This document shows, piece after piece, positions 41,923 through 50,549 of a stretch of 64,000 bases of DNA. Each line of letters begins with the position of its first letter. The first letter of the stretch is position 1. The notes below the pieces were generated by a model that saw nothing but the letters and a program-made list of their open reading frames with translations, was not told the origin of the DNA and searched no databases. The stretch is from contig NZ_CP101137.1 in the NCBI RefSeq assembly GCF_028473745.1, forward strand, positions 7,323,501 through 7,387,500, given 5' to 3'. The position numbers were made by a program, and so were the translations under genes. Origin of the DNA: Streptomyces sp. M92 (GTDB lineage: Bacteria; Actinomycetota; Actinomycetes; Streptomycetales; Streptomycetaceae).

Positions 41923-43218
41923 TTACTTCGGGGGCGCACCATGACCCGCCGATGCCGCGACGGGTGTGAAGGACACGGGCAGGGTGCGCAGGCCTCGCAT
42001 GATGAGACCGCCGCGCCAGCGCAGTTCACCGGGCTCCGCGGCGAGCCGGAGGTCCGGGAGGCGGGTGAGGAGCGTGGCGAGCGCGGTCTGTCCCTCCAGC
42101 CGGGCGAGCGGGGCCCCGAGGCAGTAGTGGATGCCGTGTCCGTACCCCAGGTGCTGGCTGTCCCGGCGGGCGAGGTCGAGGGTGTCCGGGTCCGTGAAGC
42201 GCTCCGGGTCCCGGTCGGCGGCGGCCAGGACGACGAGGACGGGGTCGCCGGGCGCGATGTCCTGCCCGCCGAGGGTGAGCGGCCGGGTGGCGAAGCGCCA
42301 GGTGGCCATCTCCACCGGGCCGTCGTAGCGCAGGAGTTCCTCGACGCCGGTCTCCAGCAGGCCCCGCTCGCCGGCGGCGAGGGACGCCTGCAGGCGGTCC
42401 CGCTGCTCGGGGTGGGTGAGCAGGGCGTACGTACCGTTGCCGATCAGGTTGACGGTGGTCTCGAAGCCGGCGAAGAGAAGGATGAAGGCCATCGCCGCGG
42501 CCTCGTTCTCGGTGAGGTGCTCGCCGTGGTCGGAGGCGCGGATGAGGCCGGAGATCAGGTCCTCGCCGGGGCCGGGCTCGGGCGGCAGCGCGGCCCGCTT
42601 GCGGTGGATGAGGTCGGCCAGATAGCCCCGCATCTTCTTCACCGACCGCGCGACCCCGCCCCGGGGGCCTCCCCCGTGACGGATCATCATGCCCGCCCAG
42701 TCCCGGAAGTCGTCCTGGTCCTCGCGGGGGACGCCGAGCAGGTCGCAGATGGCGTAGATGGGCAGCGGGAAGGCGAACTCGTGGATCAGGTCGGCGCTCC
42801 CGGTCCGCGCGAACCGGTCGATGAGGTCGTCCGCCAGCTCCTGCACCCGCGGCGCGAACTCCGCGACCCGGCGGGGTGTGAACGCCTTGCTGACCAGCCG
42901 GCGCAGCCGGGTGTGGTCCGGCGGGTCGATGTTCAGCAGGTGGGTCATCAGCTCGGCCTTCCGCTCCCCCGGAATGCCGGTCTTGCCCTTGGCGTGCGCG
43001 GGCTCGTCGTGGTGGGCCGGGTTCTTGGACAGCCGCGGGTCGGCGAGCGCCTGCCTGGCGTCCGCGTACCGGGTGACCAGCCAGGCCTCCACTCCGCTGG
43101 GCAGCCGGGTGCGGTGCACCGGGGCGTGCTCGCGCAGCCAGGCGTAGGCGGGGTAGGGGTCGGCGGCGAACTCCCAGGTGAACAGCTCGGGGGCCGGGGC
43201 GGGCGCGGGGCCGGTCAT
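41923..43218 (-). CDS. Cytochrome P450
   Basis: This 431-residue soluble P450 of bacterial class I has the oxygen-binding I-helix LLFAGFETTVNL, the K-helix ExxR in VEELLRYDGPV, and the haem ligand Cys in YGHGIHYCLGAPLARLE. HLLNIDPPDHTRLRRLVSKAF is a typical CYP105/107-like C-helix stretch. The substrate is unknown, and no ferredoxin gene is adjacent. Its ATG overlaps the mazG stop (ATGA), giving translational coupling. It has a TAA stop, uncommon in this genome. Confidence 0.92.
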   Translation of the reverse strand: MTGPAPAPAPELFTWEFAADPYPAYAWLREHAPVHRTRLPSGVEAWLVTRYADARQALADPRLSKNPAHHDEPAHAKGKTGIPGERKAELMTHLLNIDPPDHTRLRRLVSKAFTPRRVAEFAPRVQELADDLIDRFARTGSADLIHEFAFPLPIYAICDLLGVPREDQDDFRDWAGMMIRHGGGPRGGVARSVKKMRGYLADLIHRKRAALPPEPGPGEDLISGLIRASDHGEHLTENEAAAMAFILLFAGFETTVNLIGNGTYALLTHPEQRDRLQASLAAGERGLLETGVEELLRYDGPVEMATWRFATRPLTLGGQDIAPGDPVLVVLAAADRDPERFTDPDTLDLARRDSQHLGYGHGIHYCLGAPLARLEGQTALATLLTRLPDLRLAAEPGELRWRGGLIMRGLRTLPVSFTPVAASAGHGAPPK

Positions 43219-44219
43219 GCCTCCACCTCCCTGATCGCGTCCCGGTAGGCGCGGGCGGCCGCTCTCAGGGCCGCCTCGGGGTCCGTGCCCTCGGACTCGG
43301 CGCGGGCGGCGAGGGCGAGCAGTTCGTAGCCGATGCCCTCGCCGGAGGGCAGGGGGACCGGGAGGCCCGCGGTGCGGACCCGGGAGGCGAGCTTGGCGGC
43401 GAGGGCCAGGCCGGGCTGGCCGAGGGGGACGCCGTCGGTGACCGAGGCGCGCTGCTTCTCGTCCGCCTTGGTGCGCAGCCAGTGCTCCCTGACCTCCTCG
43501 GGGGTGGTCGCCGTGGCGTCGCCGAAGACGTGCGGGTGGCGGTGGACGAGTTTGTCGACGATGGTCGCGGCCACGTCGTCGACGGAGAACGGCGCGTCGA
43601 GGTCCTCCTCGGCGATGCGGGCGTGGAAGACGACCTGGAGGAGCACGTCGCCCAGTTCCTCGCGGAGCTCGTCGCGGTCGCCGTCCTCGATCGCCTCGAC
43701 CAGTTCGTACGCCTCCTCGATCGCGTACTTGGCCAGGCCCTTGTGGGTGCGCTGCGAGGACCACGGGCACTCGACGCGGATGCGGTCCATGACCTGGACG
43801 AGGTCGAGCAGGCGGGCGCCGGGGAGGTCGTAGGAGGCCGGGAGCAGTTCCAGATCCGGCATGGAGAGGCGGCCGGAGCCCGCGAGGCGGGCCAGCCCGT
43901 CGGTGAGGGCGGGCTCGCCCTCACCGGTGGCGACGACGACCACGGTGTGCCCGCCGGCGCAGGCGGTGACCAGCTCCTCGGCGGCCGGGGCGGCCTCGTC
44001 GACCCGTATGCCGGCCTCGCGCAGATACGGCAGCTGCGGGTGGGCACCGTCGGCGCACAGGACGCGGTCGGCGGTGCGCAGGGCCTGCCAGGCGGGCCAG
44101 GACAGCAGGCCGGGGGCGACGCGGTGGCTGGTGGTGAGCAGGACGATGCGGCCGGGGTCGGGAGCGGTGCCGGGAGTGGTGTCGGCGCTGGTTGCGTTCA
44201 CCTTCAGAACGTAACGCAC
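43215..44219 (-). CDS. mazG: MazG-family nucleoside triphosphate pyrophosphohydrolase
   Basis: This 334-residue protein has a C-terminal MazG domain with metal ligands in YAIEEAYELVEAIEDGDRDE and ELREELGDVLLQVVFHARIA, plus HPHVFG. It should hydrolyse non-canonical or excess NTPs to NMP. The N-terminal 110 residues (IVLLTTSHRVAPGLLSWPAW, VVVVATGEGEPAL) resemble a tetrapyrrole-methylase-like fold seen in the long YabN-type MazG proteins, here apparently degenerate. The GTG at 44219 is kept; GTG 44201 (MNATSADTT) is an alternative, and neither has a strong ribosome site. Confidence 0.88.
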   Translation of the reverse strand: MRYVLKVNATSADTTPGTAPDPGRIVLLTTSHRVAPGLLSWPAWQALRTADRVLCADGAHPQLPYLREAGIRVDEAAPAAEELVTACAGGHTVVVVATGEGEPALTDGLARLAGSGRLSMPDLELLPASYDLPGARLLDLVQVMDRIRVECPWSSQRTHKGLAKYAIEEAYELVEAIEDGDRDELREELGDVLLQVVFHARIAEEDLDAPFSVDDVAATIVDKLVHRHPHVFGDATATTPEEVREHWLRTKADEKQRASVTDGVPLGQPGLALAAKLASRVRTAGLPVPLPSGEGIGYELLALAARAESEGTDPEAALRAAARAYRDAIREVEA

Positions 44220-44239
44220 GAGGCCGACCGCCCCCCGAG

Positions 44240-44248
44240 TTGTCCACA
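44240..44248 (+). promoter_or_regulatory. DnaA-box sequence
   Basis: TTGTCCACA is a perfect Streptomyces DnaA-box consensus, in the short spacer before mazG. A related TTTCCACAG follows at about 44265. Only two near-copies are present, so it is not an origin. Confidence 0.3.
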
Positions 44249-44319
44249 GGGGGCCGGGCCGGCCTTTCCACAGGGGTCGCGGGTGGCGCCCCGCGGGTGT
44301 CCGGCGTTCCGGAGGACCG

Positions 44320-44967
44320 TTACGCCGTCTGCTGGGTCTGTGCCGTCGTGATCTCCCGGACCCACGGGGTCTCGGTGTCGACGCGGCTGCTCTTGTGGAC
44401 GTCCCAGTCGCCGTAGCGCGGGTTCAGGTCGATGTCGAGCTGGTCGGAGGCCTTCGCCAGGGCCTGCCAGAACTCGGGTCGGCTGGTGTCGGTGCCGAGG
44501 CTCTCGGCGAGCTTCTGGGCCTCCAGCTGGACGCGGAGGTTGTCGTCCAGGCGGTCGGGGGCCACGCCGTACTGCTGCAGCCAGAGCGTCTCGAGCTGCT
44601 CGGGGCCGCCGGCCTGCTCCTGAAGGCCCCCGCGCAGCTCCTGGACCTCCTTGCGGCTGACGGTCACGCCCGCGTTCTCGGCGGCCCGGTGCAGCACCCG
44701 GTCGAGGACCATGCCGTGCAGGGTGTCGCGGGTGAGGCTGCCGGTCCTGGCGAGGACCTGCTGGTACTGGGCGTCGTCGGGGACGGCGGCCCGCTGTGCG
44801 TCGCGCACCTCGTCGACCCGGTTCTCCAGCTGGGCGACGGTGATCCGCTGGTCGCCGACCACGGCGGCGGCTCCCGGGTGCGCGTCGTTGCCGCACGCGG
44901 TGAGCAGGGGCGCCGCGGCGGCGATCGCGGCGGTGAACAGGAGCGCGGTGCGACGGCGGCGGTGCAA
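44320..44967 (-). CDS. SurA-N-terminal-like lipoprotein
   Basis: This 215-residue exported protein has a signal peptide with a lipobox (LLTACGND, Cys near residue 25). The mature part starts AAAVVGDQRITVAQLENRVDEV, the SurA/PrsA N-terminal chaperone-fold signature, followed by helices without a recognisable PPIase domain. It probably acts as an outer-face chaperone or holdase for secreted proteins. The TTG at 44967 was chosen because GGGAGG lies 5 nt upstream and it places the basic stretch HRRRRTALL at the N-terminus; the longer frame would extend the signal peptide oddly. Confidence 0.82.
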   Translation of the reverse strand: MHRRRRTALLFTAAIAAAAPLLTACGNDAHPGAAAVVGDQRITVAQLENRVDEVRDAQRAAVPDDAQYQQVLARTGSLTRDTLHGMVLDRVLHRAAENAGVTVSRKEVQELRGGLQEQAGGPEQLETLWLQQYGVAPDRLDDNLRVQLEAQKLAESLGTDTSRPEFWQALAKASDQLDIDLNPRYGDWDVHKSSRVDTETPWVREITTAQTQQTA

Positions 44968-45112
44968 GGGAACCTCCCGAGGAGATTGTGCGACGGTGCA
45001 CAAAGTCTTGCGATGATCGATGGTAGGCAGTGGTACGGCTCTGGCCAACCCATTCGACCAACGATTCACCGGGACTTCGGGCACCGCCGCGCCCCGGCCG
45101 GGGTGGCGGCCG

Positions 45113-46645
45113 TCAGCCGCGTACCTGGCCGAGCCACTGCAGGGTGCGCCGGATCTCCGCCGCGAGCGGGTGGCCGGGGCCGTGCAGGCGCTCCACGTCG
45201 TGCAGCAGCCGGGCCAGCGTCTCGTGGGCGGCGGTGCGGTCGCCGAGGGCGAGGAGCAGGTGGCCGATGCGACGGCGGACGTCGTGGGCGAGGTCGGGGT
45301 CGCCGGCGACGTACTGGTTCTCGTAGTACGGCAGCAGCACCCGGTACTCGGCGAGGGCGGCGGCCGGTTCGCCGAGCTGTTCCAGGCACTGGGCGGCGTC
45401 GTAGCGGTGGCGCAGGGACTGTGGGTCGGCCTGGCCGGCCTCGGCGGCGCGCTCGTCGGCGAGGCGGCGCAGCTCGGGCAGGGCGCGCCGGTACTGGCCG
45501 TCGTCCATGAGGGTGGCCGCGTACTGCTTGCGCAGGGTGCGTACGACCGGGGAACGCTCGCCGTGCTGTTCGGCGGCGGCGGGCAGGATCGCGCCGAGGA
45601 TGTCGACGGCCTGGGTGATGCGGCCCTCGCCGAGGAGGCGTTTGACGTCGTCCACGGCGCGGGCGACGTCCGGCTTGCCGGCCTCGGCGGCCGGCGGGGC
45701 GGGGGCGGGCTGGGGCGCGGGGGTGCGGGCGCGGTCGGGCCAGGGGGCGTGCGGGCGTACGAAGGGGCGGGTGGGGTCGAGGGGGCCGCCGGTGGGCACG
45801 CCGCGCGCGGGCAGTAGCGCCGCCAGGTGCTCGTAGACCTCCTGCGCGGAGGCGGGGCGGTGCTGCGGGTCCTTGGCGAGCAGGCGCAGGACCAGGATCT
45901 CGAGTGCCTCGGGGACCTCGGGGCGGACGCGGCGCACGGGCAGCGGCGGCTCGTACAGGTGCCGGTGGAGCACGCCGAGCGCCGTCGAGCCGGCGAACGG
46001 GACGTCGCCGCTGAGGAGTTCGTGCAGCAGGACGCCGAGTGCGTACAGGTCGGTGTACGGGCCGACGGCGCCGCCCATGGCCTGCTCGGGCGCCATGTAG
46101 GCGGGCGAGCCGATGGGGGTGCCGGTGTGGGTGAGGCGGGTGGTGTCGGCGTCCATGACGGAGGCGACGCCGAGGTCGAGGACGGTGACGGTGCCGTCCT
46201 GCTTCACCATCACGTTGCGCGGCTTGAGGTCGCGGTGGACGATCGGCACGGCGTGCACGGCGCTCAGTACGGCGCACAGCTGCGCGGCCACGGCGACCGC
46301 CCACTGCCAGGGGTAGGGGTCGTTCTCGGCGAGGTGGTCGGAGAGGTCGGCGCCGTCGACGTACTGCATCACGAGGAACAGCTCCTCGCCCTCGCTGCCC
46401 GCGTCGTGCACGGTGACCAGGCCGGGGTGGTCGACCTGTGCGGTCACCCGGCACTCGCGCACGAACCGGCGGCGCAGTTCGTCGGCCTCCTGGCCGGCCA
46501 CCTTGTCGGGACGCAGCAGTTTCACCGCCACGCGCCGGTCGAGGCGCCCGTCGTAGGCCGTCCAGACCTGTCCCATGCCGCCCTGCCCGATGAGCGTGGC
46601 CAGTTCGTACCGGCCGGCGATGACGCGTCCCGCCGCCACGGTCAC
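45113..46645 (-). CDS. Serine/threonine protein kinase with C-terminal TPR-like region
   Basis: This 510-residue Hanks-type kinase has the glycine loop LIGQGGMGQVW, ATP Lys in VAVKLL (about 42), catalytic loop IVHRDLKPRNVMV, a DLG in place of DFG (VLDLGVASV), and GSPAYMAPEQAMGG. No membrane helix follows. Instead there is a Pro-rich linker (PAPQPAPAPPAAE) and a helical repeat region resembling TPRs (ALPELRRLADERAAEAGQAD; AAQCLEQLGEPAAALAEYR). The GTG at 46645 overlaps the stop of the upstream membrane protein gene by 4 nt. I infer the pair works together, with the upstream protein as a membrane anchor or substrate. Confidence 0.9.
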   Translation of the reverse strand: MTVAAGRVIAGRYELATLIGQGGMGQVWTAYDGRLDRRVAVKLLRPDKVAGQEADELRRRFVRECRVTAQVDHPGLVTVHDAGSEGEELFLVMQYVDGADLSDHLAENDPYPWQWAVAVAAQLCAVLSAVHAVPIVHRDLKPRNVMVKQDGTVTVLDLGVASVMDADTTRLTHTGTPIGSPAYMAPEQAMGGAVGPYTDLYALGVLLHELLSGDVPFAGSTALGVLHRHLYEPPLPVRRVRPEVPEALEILVLRLLAKDPQHRPASAQEVYEHLAALLPARGVPTGGPLDPTRPFVRPHAPWPDRARTPAPQPAPAPPAAEAGKPDVARAVDDVKRLLGEGRITQAVDILGAILPAAAEQHGERSPVVRTLRKQYAATLMDDGQYRRALPELRRLADERAAEAGQADPQSLRHRYDAAQCLEQLGEPAAALAEYRVLLPYYENQYVAGDPDLAHDVRRRIGHLLLALGDRTAAHETLARLLHDVERLHGPGHPLAAEIRRTLQWLGQVRG

Positions 46646-47376
46646 CTTCCGCCCTCGGGTCCGCGACCGCCGTGGCCGTCGCCCGTGCCGTCGTGCTGGC
46701 GCAGGTAGTCGCTGAGCTCGTCGAGCTCGGCGCGGACCTGGTCGATGCGGGCGGGGGCGGGGTGCTGGGGAGGCGGCGTGGGGGCGGGCGGCTGGGGAAC
46801 GGGAGTGCGGGCCACCGCCGGTCCGGGCACGGGCGGCTGCGGCGGGGGCGGCTGAGGTACGGGTGTCTGGATCCCGGGGGGAGCGTGCCGCGGGTCCGGG
46901 CGCAGCGGGGACTGCGACGGGTGGGCGGGCGGGTACGGGCCGACGGCGGGCTGCGTCTGGGCGTAGTGCGGACCGGGAGCTGGGTACGGCTGGTGCCCGG
47001 GGTACGACTGGTGCCCGGGGTACGGCTGGTGGCCGTGGAACTGCGGCCGCGCGGCGTGCAGGCGTATGTCGGCCACGAGGAAGTGCGCACTGGCCGCCGC
47101 TCCGATGAGCAGCAGGGCGGCCATCGCGACGTCCCCCCGGCCGTCGGTCTCCGGCAGGGAGCCGACCACTGCGAGACAGCTGACGGACACCGGAAGGCTC
47201 AGCCAGGCCAGCGTCCAGTCCAGCCGGCTTCCGCGCAGCACGGCGATCCGGAACAGTGGGACGCAGGAGAGCAGACCGCAGGTGAGGAAGCCGGCGGCGG
47301 CGAACAGCACGCGCAGGGTGATGACGTTGGTCGTGCCGCGCGCGGGCGGCGGCCCGGCGGCGCCGTTGCCATACAT
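46642..47376 (-). CDS. Membrane protein with proline-rich cytoplasmic tail
   Basis: This 244-residue protein has three to four hydrophobic segments in the first 110 residues (RVLFAAAGFLTCGLLSCVPL; LAWLSLPVSVSCLAVVGS; VAMAALLLIGAAASAHFLVA). A tail of about 120 residues is rich in Pro, Gln, His and Tyr, with GHQPYP/GHQSYP repeats, ending in a short charged helix (RIDQVRAELDELSDYLRQHD). The ATG at 47376 follows CAGGAG. It is translationally coupled to the kinase downstream. No family recognised with confidence. Confidence 0.78.
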   Translation of the reverse strand: MYGNGAAGPPPARGTTNVITLRVLFAAAGFLTCGLLSCVPLFRIAVLRGSRLDWTLAWLSLPVSVSCLAVVGSLPETDGRGDVAMAALLLIGAAASAHFLVADIRLHAARPQFHGHQPYPGHQSYPGHQPYPAPGPHYAQTQPAVGPYPPAHPSQSPLRPDPRHAPPGIQTPVPQPPPPQPPVPGPAVARTPVPQPPAPTPPPQHPAPARIDQVRAELDELSDYLRQHDGTGDGHGGRGPEGGR

Positions 47377-47508
47377 GACTGCTCCTGGACCATGATGCCG
47401 TGCCGGACGGACGAACGGGTCGTCCGGCGTGAAAGTCCGAGCGTATAGGCCCGGGCCGACAGTGGTCCCCGGATGTACCGAACCGTTGTCGTACCGATCA
47501 CCACCAGG

Positions 47509-49779
47509 TCAGGGCCCGGGTGTCACCGACCCGTCCGTCAGCCCGTCGTACATTCCCCGCACGAGCTGCTCGCCGAGGCGGCCGGCGAGCCTGAGCGCGC
47601 GCTCGAACTCGTCGAGGGAGCGGAACCGTTCGCCGTAGCGCAGCTGGGCGTCGAGCGGGAGCCGGGGCAGCTGGAGGCGACGGACGTCGAGGCGGGTGGC
47701 GGTGGAGGCGTAGCTGCTGGCCTGGCGGTTGTTGGCGGTGCCGCGCAGGAACCCGGCGAGGAACCACGGGTCCAGCGCGGCGGGGTCGGGGCGCAGGAGG
47801 ACCAGGTTGCGGCCCAGGGCGGCGCCGGCGGTGGCGGCGTCGACCACGCGGGCGACGGAGCCGCCGCCGAGGACCGGTACGACGACGTCGCCGCGTTCGG
47901 TCAGCACGGGTTCCTCGTCGCTCTCCGGAAGGGTGCCCGAGGGGATGGTGCCGGCCAGTACGTCGTGGTCGGTGAGGACGGGCACGCGCGCGTGCCCGCC
48001 GTTGGTGCCGGTGCGCAGCAGCAGGGCGCCGCCGCGGGCGAGTTCGCCAACGGTGGTGAGCGGCCAGCGGGGCGCGGGCGGCGCGGTGCCGGGCGGCGCG
48101 GTGCCGGGCTGCGGGGTGTCGGCGGGCGCGGGGGTGAGGTCGGCGGCCAGGCGCAGGGTGTCGGCGAGGCGTTCGCGTACGTCCGTGAGCCGTCCGGGAC
48201 CGTCGGCGGCGGGGGGCGGCAGACGGCGGGCGGGGGCCAGGTCGACGTCGTCGTCGAGGAGTTCGATGACGGGCAGGGACCGGGCCAGGCCGGGCCGTTC
48301 GTCGAGGCGGCCGGTACGGTCGAAGTCCCGCCAGGCGTCGAGGGCGGCGTCCCTGACGGCCCGCCAGTCCGGTCCGCGCCCCTCGCCGGTGAACTGGCCG
48401 ACGTCGGCGAGCAGCACCTCGGGCTGCGCGGGCGCCTTTCCGGGGCGGCGCAGCACCCACAGGTGGAGCGGGATGCTGTACGGCGGTGCGGCGCCGGCCG
48501 GCAGGGCGATCACGGCCCGCAGCGCGCCCCGGCGCAACAGGTCGGCGCGGATGCGGCGGCCGGAGCGGCGGGAGGCGGCGGCGGGCGGCATGAGCAGGAC
48601 GGCGGTGCCGTCGTCGCGCAGTCGGGCGAGGGCGTGCTGCACCCAGGCCAGCTCGGACTCGGTGCGGGCCGGGAAGCCGTACTCCCAGCGGGCGTCGTAG
48701 GCGAGTTCGTCGTGTCCCCAGTTGCGCTCGTTGAACGGCGGGTGGCACAGGACGGCGTCGGCGCGCAGGTCGGGGAAGGCGTCCGCGCGCAGGGTGTCGC
48801 CGGCGGCGGCACGGACGGTGGCCCGGGTGTGCAGGGCGAGCCGGAGCGCGGTGAGGGCGGCGAGGTCGGGGGCGCCGTCCTGGGCGTGGAGGCACCGGCC
48901 GTCCTGCTCGGGGCGGGGAGCGGGGCCGTCGGGTGCGGCGGCGCGCAGGAGGGCGCCGGTGCCGCAGGCGGGGTCGAGGACGGTCCGGGCGGGGCCGGCG
49001 AGGTCGGCCATGAGGCCGGCCAGTTCGGCGGGGGTGAGCGTGTACTGGCGGGGGTTGGCGTCGAGGTGCCGGCCGAGCAGGAACTCGAAGGCCTGCCGGG
49101 CGCCGAGCCCGGCGGCGAGTTCGGCGGTGCCGCGCAGGAGGGGGGCGGAGGCGAGGGCGGCGGGGCCGGTGAGGTTCTGCAGGGCGGGGGTGTTGACGGC
49201 ATGCCCGGTGTGTTCCGTGTGAACGGCGGGGGTCGCACGGTCGCCGGTCGGTGCGTTCACAGTGGTCGCTGTGGGAACGGCGGGCGTGGCGGGCGCGGCG
49301 GGCGCGGCTGACGTACCGGCCGGTGCTCCGGCGGGGGAGGTCGCGGTCGTCCGCCTCCCGGGGCCGCGGCGTCCCGGGCGCACCGCTCCGAAGCGCGGGG
49401 TCAGCACCTGGTCCAGCGCCTCGGGGAGCATCGCGGCGAGCCGTTCGTCGGAGCCGGCGCTCACCTCCAGCCAGAGGGTGGGGCGGTCGTGGATGAGCAG
49501 CAGGACGCAGCCGGCGTGGGTGAGTGCGGTGACCGGCCCTTCCGGGTGGCCGACGACCTGCTGCCAGACCCGCTCCCGCAGGGGGACCTCGGCGAGTTTG
49601 CCGTGGGCGCGCAGCCAGCCCTCCACCTCGGCGAGGGCGAAGGAGGGGCTGGTCTCGGTGCCGCCGGCCGGTTTGGGGAAGTCGGCGTGGCGGCGGCGCC
49701 AGTTGCTCACGGCGGCCCGGCCGACGCCGGCGAGTCGCGCGATTCCGGCGGCGGTCACTTCAGTCGCGTTGTCCTGCAC
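47509..49779 (-). CDS. Orphan N6-adenine-type DNA methylase, fused M and S-like domains
   Basis: This 756-residue protein has an N-terminal helix-turn-helix-like region (AAGIARLAGVGRAAVSNWRR) and then a long Ala/Pro/Thr linker (about 130-200). The HsdM-type methylase core has SAM motif I in TVLDPACGTGALLRAA (about 268-277). The catalytic motif reads CHPPFNERNWG (about 346), with His where NPPF/Y has Asn. The C-terminal 200 residues (WPLTTVGELARGGALLLRTG; LDVRRLQLPRLPLDAQLRYG) resemble a type I specificity subunit. No restriction subunit lies nearby. The GTG at 49779 was chosen for GAGGGGA 9 nt upstream; an ATG at 49818 is an alternative. Confidence 0.82.
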   Translation of the reverse strand: MQDNATEVTAAGIARLAGVGRAAVSNWRRRHADFPKPAGGTETSPSFALAEVEGWLRAHGKLAEVPLRERVWQQVVGHPEGPVTALTHAGCVLLLIHDRPTLWLEVSAGSDERLAAMLPEALDQVLTPRFGAVRPGRRGPGRRTTATSPAGAPAGTSAAPAAPATPAVPTATTVNAPTGDRATPAVHTEHTGHAVNTPALQNLTGPAALASAPLLRGTAELAAGLGARQAFEFLLGRHLDANPRQYTLTPAELAGLMADLAGPARTVLDPACGTGALLRAAAPDGPAPRPEQDGRCLHAQDGAPDLAALTALRLALHTRATVRAAAGDTLRADAFPDLRADAVLCHPPFNERNWGHDELAYDARWEYGFPARTESELAWVQHALARLRDDGTAVLLMPPAAASRRSGRRIRADLLRRGALRAVIALPAGAAPPYSIPLHLWVLRRPGKAPAQPEVLLADVGQFTGEGRGPDWRAVRDAALDAWRDFDRTGRLDERPGLARSLPVIELLDDDVDLAPARRLPPPAADGPGRLTDVRERLADTLRLAADLTPAPADTPQPGTAPPGTAPPAPRWPLTTVGELARGGALLLRTGTNGGHARVPVLTDHDVLAGTIPSGTLPESDEEPVLTERGDVVVPVLGGGSVARVVDAATAGAALGRNLVLLRPDPAALDPWFLAGFLRGTANNRQASSYASTATRLDVRRLQLPRLPLDAQLRYGERFRSLDEFERALRLAGRLGEQLVRGMYDGLTDGSVTPGP

Positions 49780-49920
49780 CGGCGCGGCTCCCCTCGTCAC
49801 ATGTGTGCCGCCGAGCATACCGAGGCATCCAGCCGACCCGATTCACGGCGTGCACTCCCATGTCCGTGTGTACATGGTTGACTCGGTTCACGACCTCTGG
49901 TCTTATTGACCACGGCAACG

Positions 49921-49947
49921 GGCAACCGCCATCAGGTGGCGGTTGCC
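49921..49947 (+). promoter_or_regulatory. Perfect hairpin in the leader of the 49969 gene
   Basis: GGCAACCGCCA, a 5-nt loop and TGGCGGTTGCC form a perfect 11-bp stem-loop 21 bp before the ATG. A possible promoter lies upstream (TTGACT at 49878-49883, 17-bp spacer, TCTTAT at 49901-49906), which would put the hairpin in the 5' leader. It could control mRNA stability or bind a repressor. Confidence 0.5.
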
Positions 49948-49968
49948 GCACCGGGAGGGGACACAGCC

Positions 49969-50451
49969 ATGGGCATGAAGACCAAGATCACGCTGGGCGC
50001 CGTCGTGGGGATCGTCGTCATCGGGGCGGTCTCGGCGAACTCCGGCGACGGGAGCGGCGAGGGCAAGAGCGACAACCGGGCCTCCGCCGGCGCCGAGGAG
50101 AAGCCCGGCGGCACGAAGGGCGACGGCGCGTCCGGCGCGAAGCCGGCCGAGGACAAGGCCACCGAGAAGGCGTCCCAGGCCGACCAGTTCAAGGCGTTCG
50201 TGAACAAGAACGGAACGCCGTCCGAGAAGGAGGCCGTCGCCCACGTCACCAAGGTGCAGGGCGCGGAGGAGCAGAACGACATCCTCGACGCCGCCGACGT
50301 CTACACCGACTTCACCGGCGGCATCATGGGCGAGGGCATGGGCCCGGCCAAGCTCATCGCCTCCGCGTTCGCCGACTGGAAGCAGAGCGAGAACGGCCTC
50401 GTGACCGTCTACGATGCCGACGGCGAGCTGCTCGGCAACGGCAACTTCTGA
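49969..50451 (+). CDS. Small secreted or membrane-anchored protein
   Basis: This 160-residue protein has an N-terminal hydrophobic helix (ITLGAVVGIVVIGAVSA, about 6-22). A Lys/Glu/Gly-rich low-complexity segment (about 25-65) follows, then a domain of about 95 residues (ADQFKAFVNKNGTPSEKEAV to VTVYDADGELLGNGNF). The mature domain looks globular and extracytoplasmic. No family recognised. The ATG at 49969 follows GGGAGGGG. It lies 98 nt before a lipoprotein gene on the same strand. Confidence 0.75.
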   Translation: MGMKTKITLGAVVGIVVIGAVSANSGDGSGEGKSDNRASAGAEEKPGGTKGDGASGAKPAEDKATEKASQADQFKAFVNKNGTPSEKEAVAHVTKVQGAEEQNDILDAADVYTDFTGGIMGEGMGPAKLIASAFADWKQSENGLVTVYDADGELLGNGNF

Positions 50452-50549
50452 GACCCGGACCGCGCCCGCCGCACTGTTTCACGGTTCACAGCACGACATT
50501 CACCAGTTCATCCTTCACCGCTCGCTGGGATTCCTGGGGGGACTCCGCC

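Noticed and set aside
50476..50520. PHO box for PhoP
   Set aside because: GTTCACC-like heptads are spaced 7, 8 and 14 nt instead of the 11-nt direct-repeat period.
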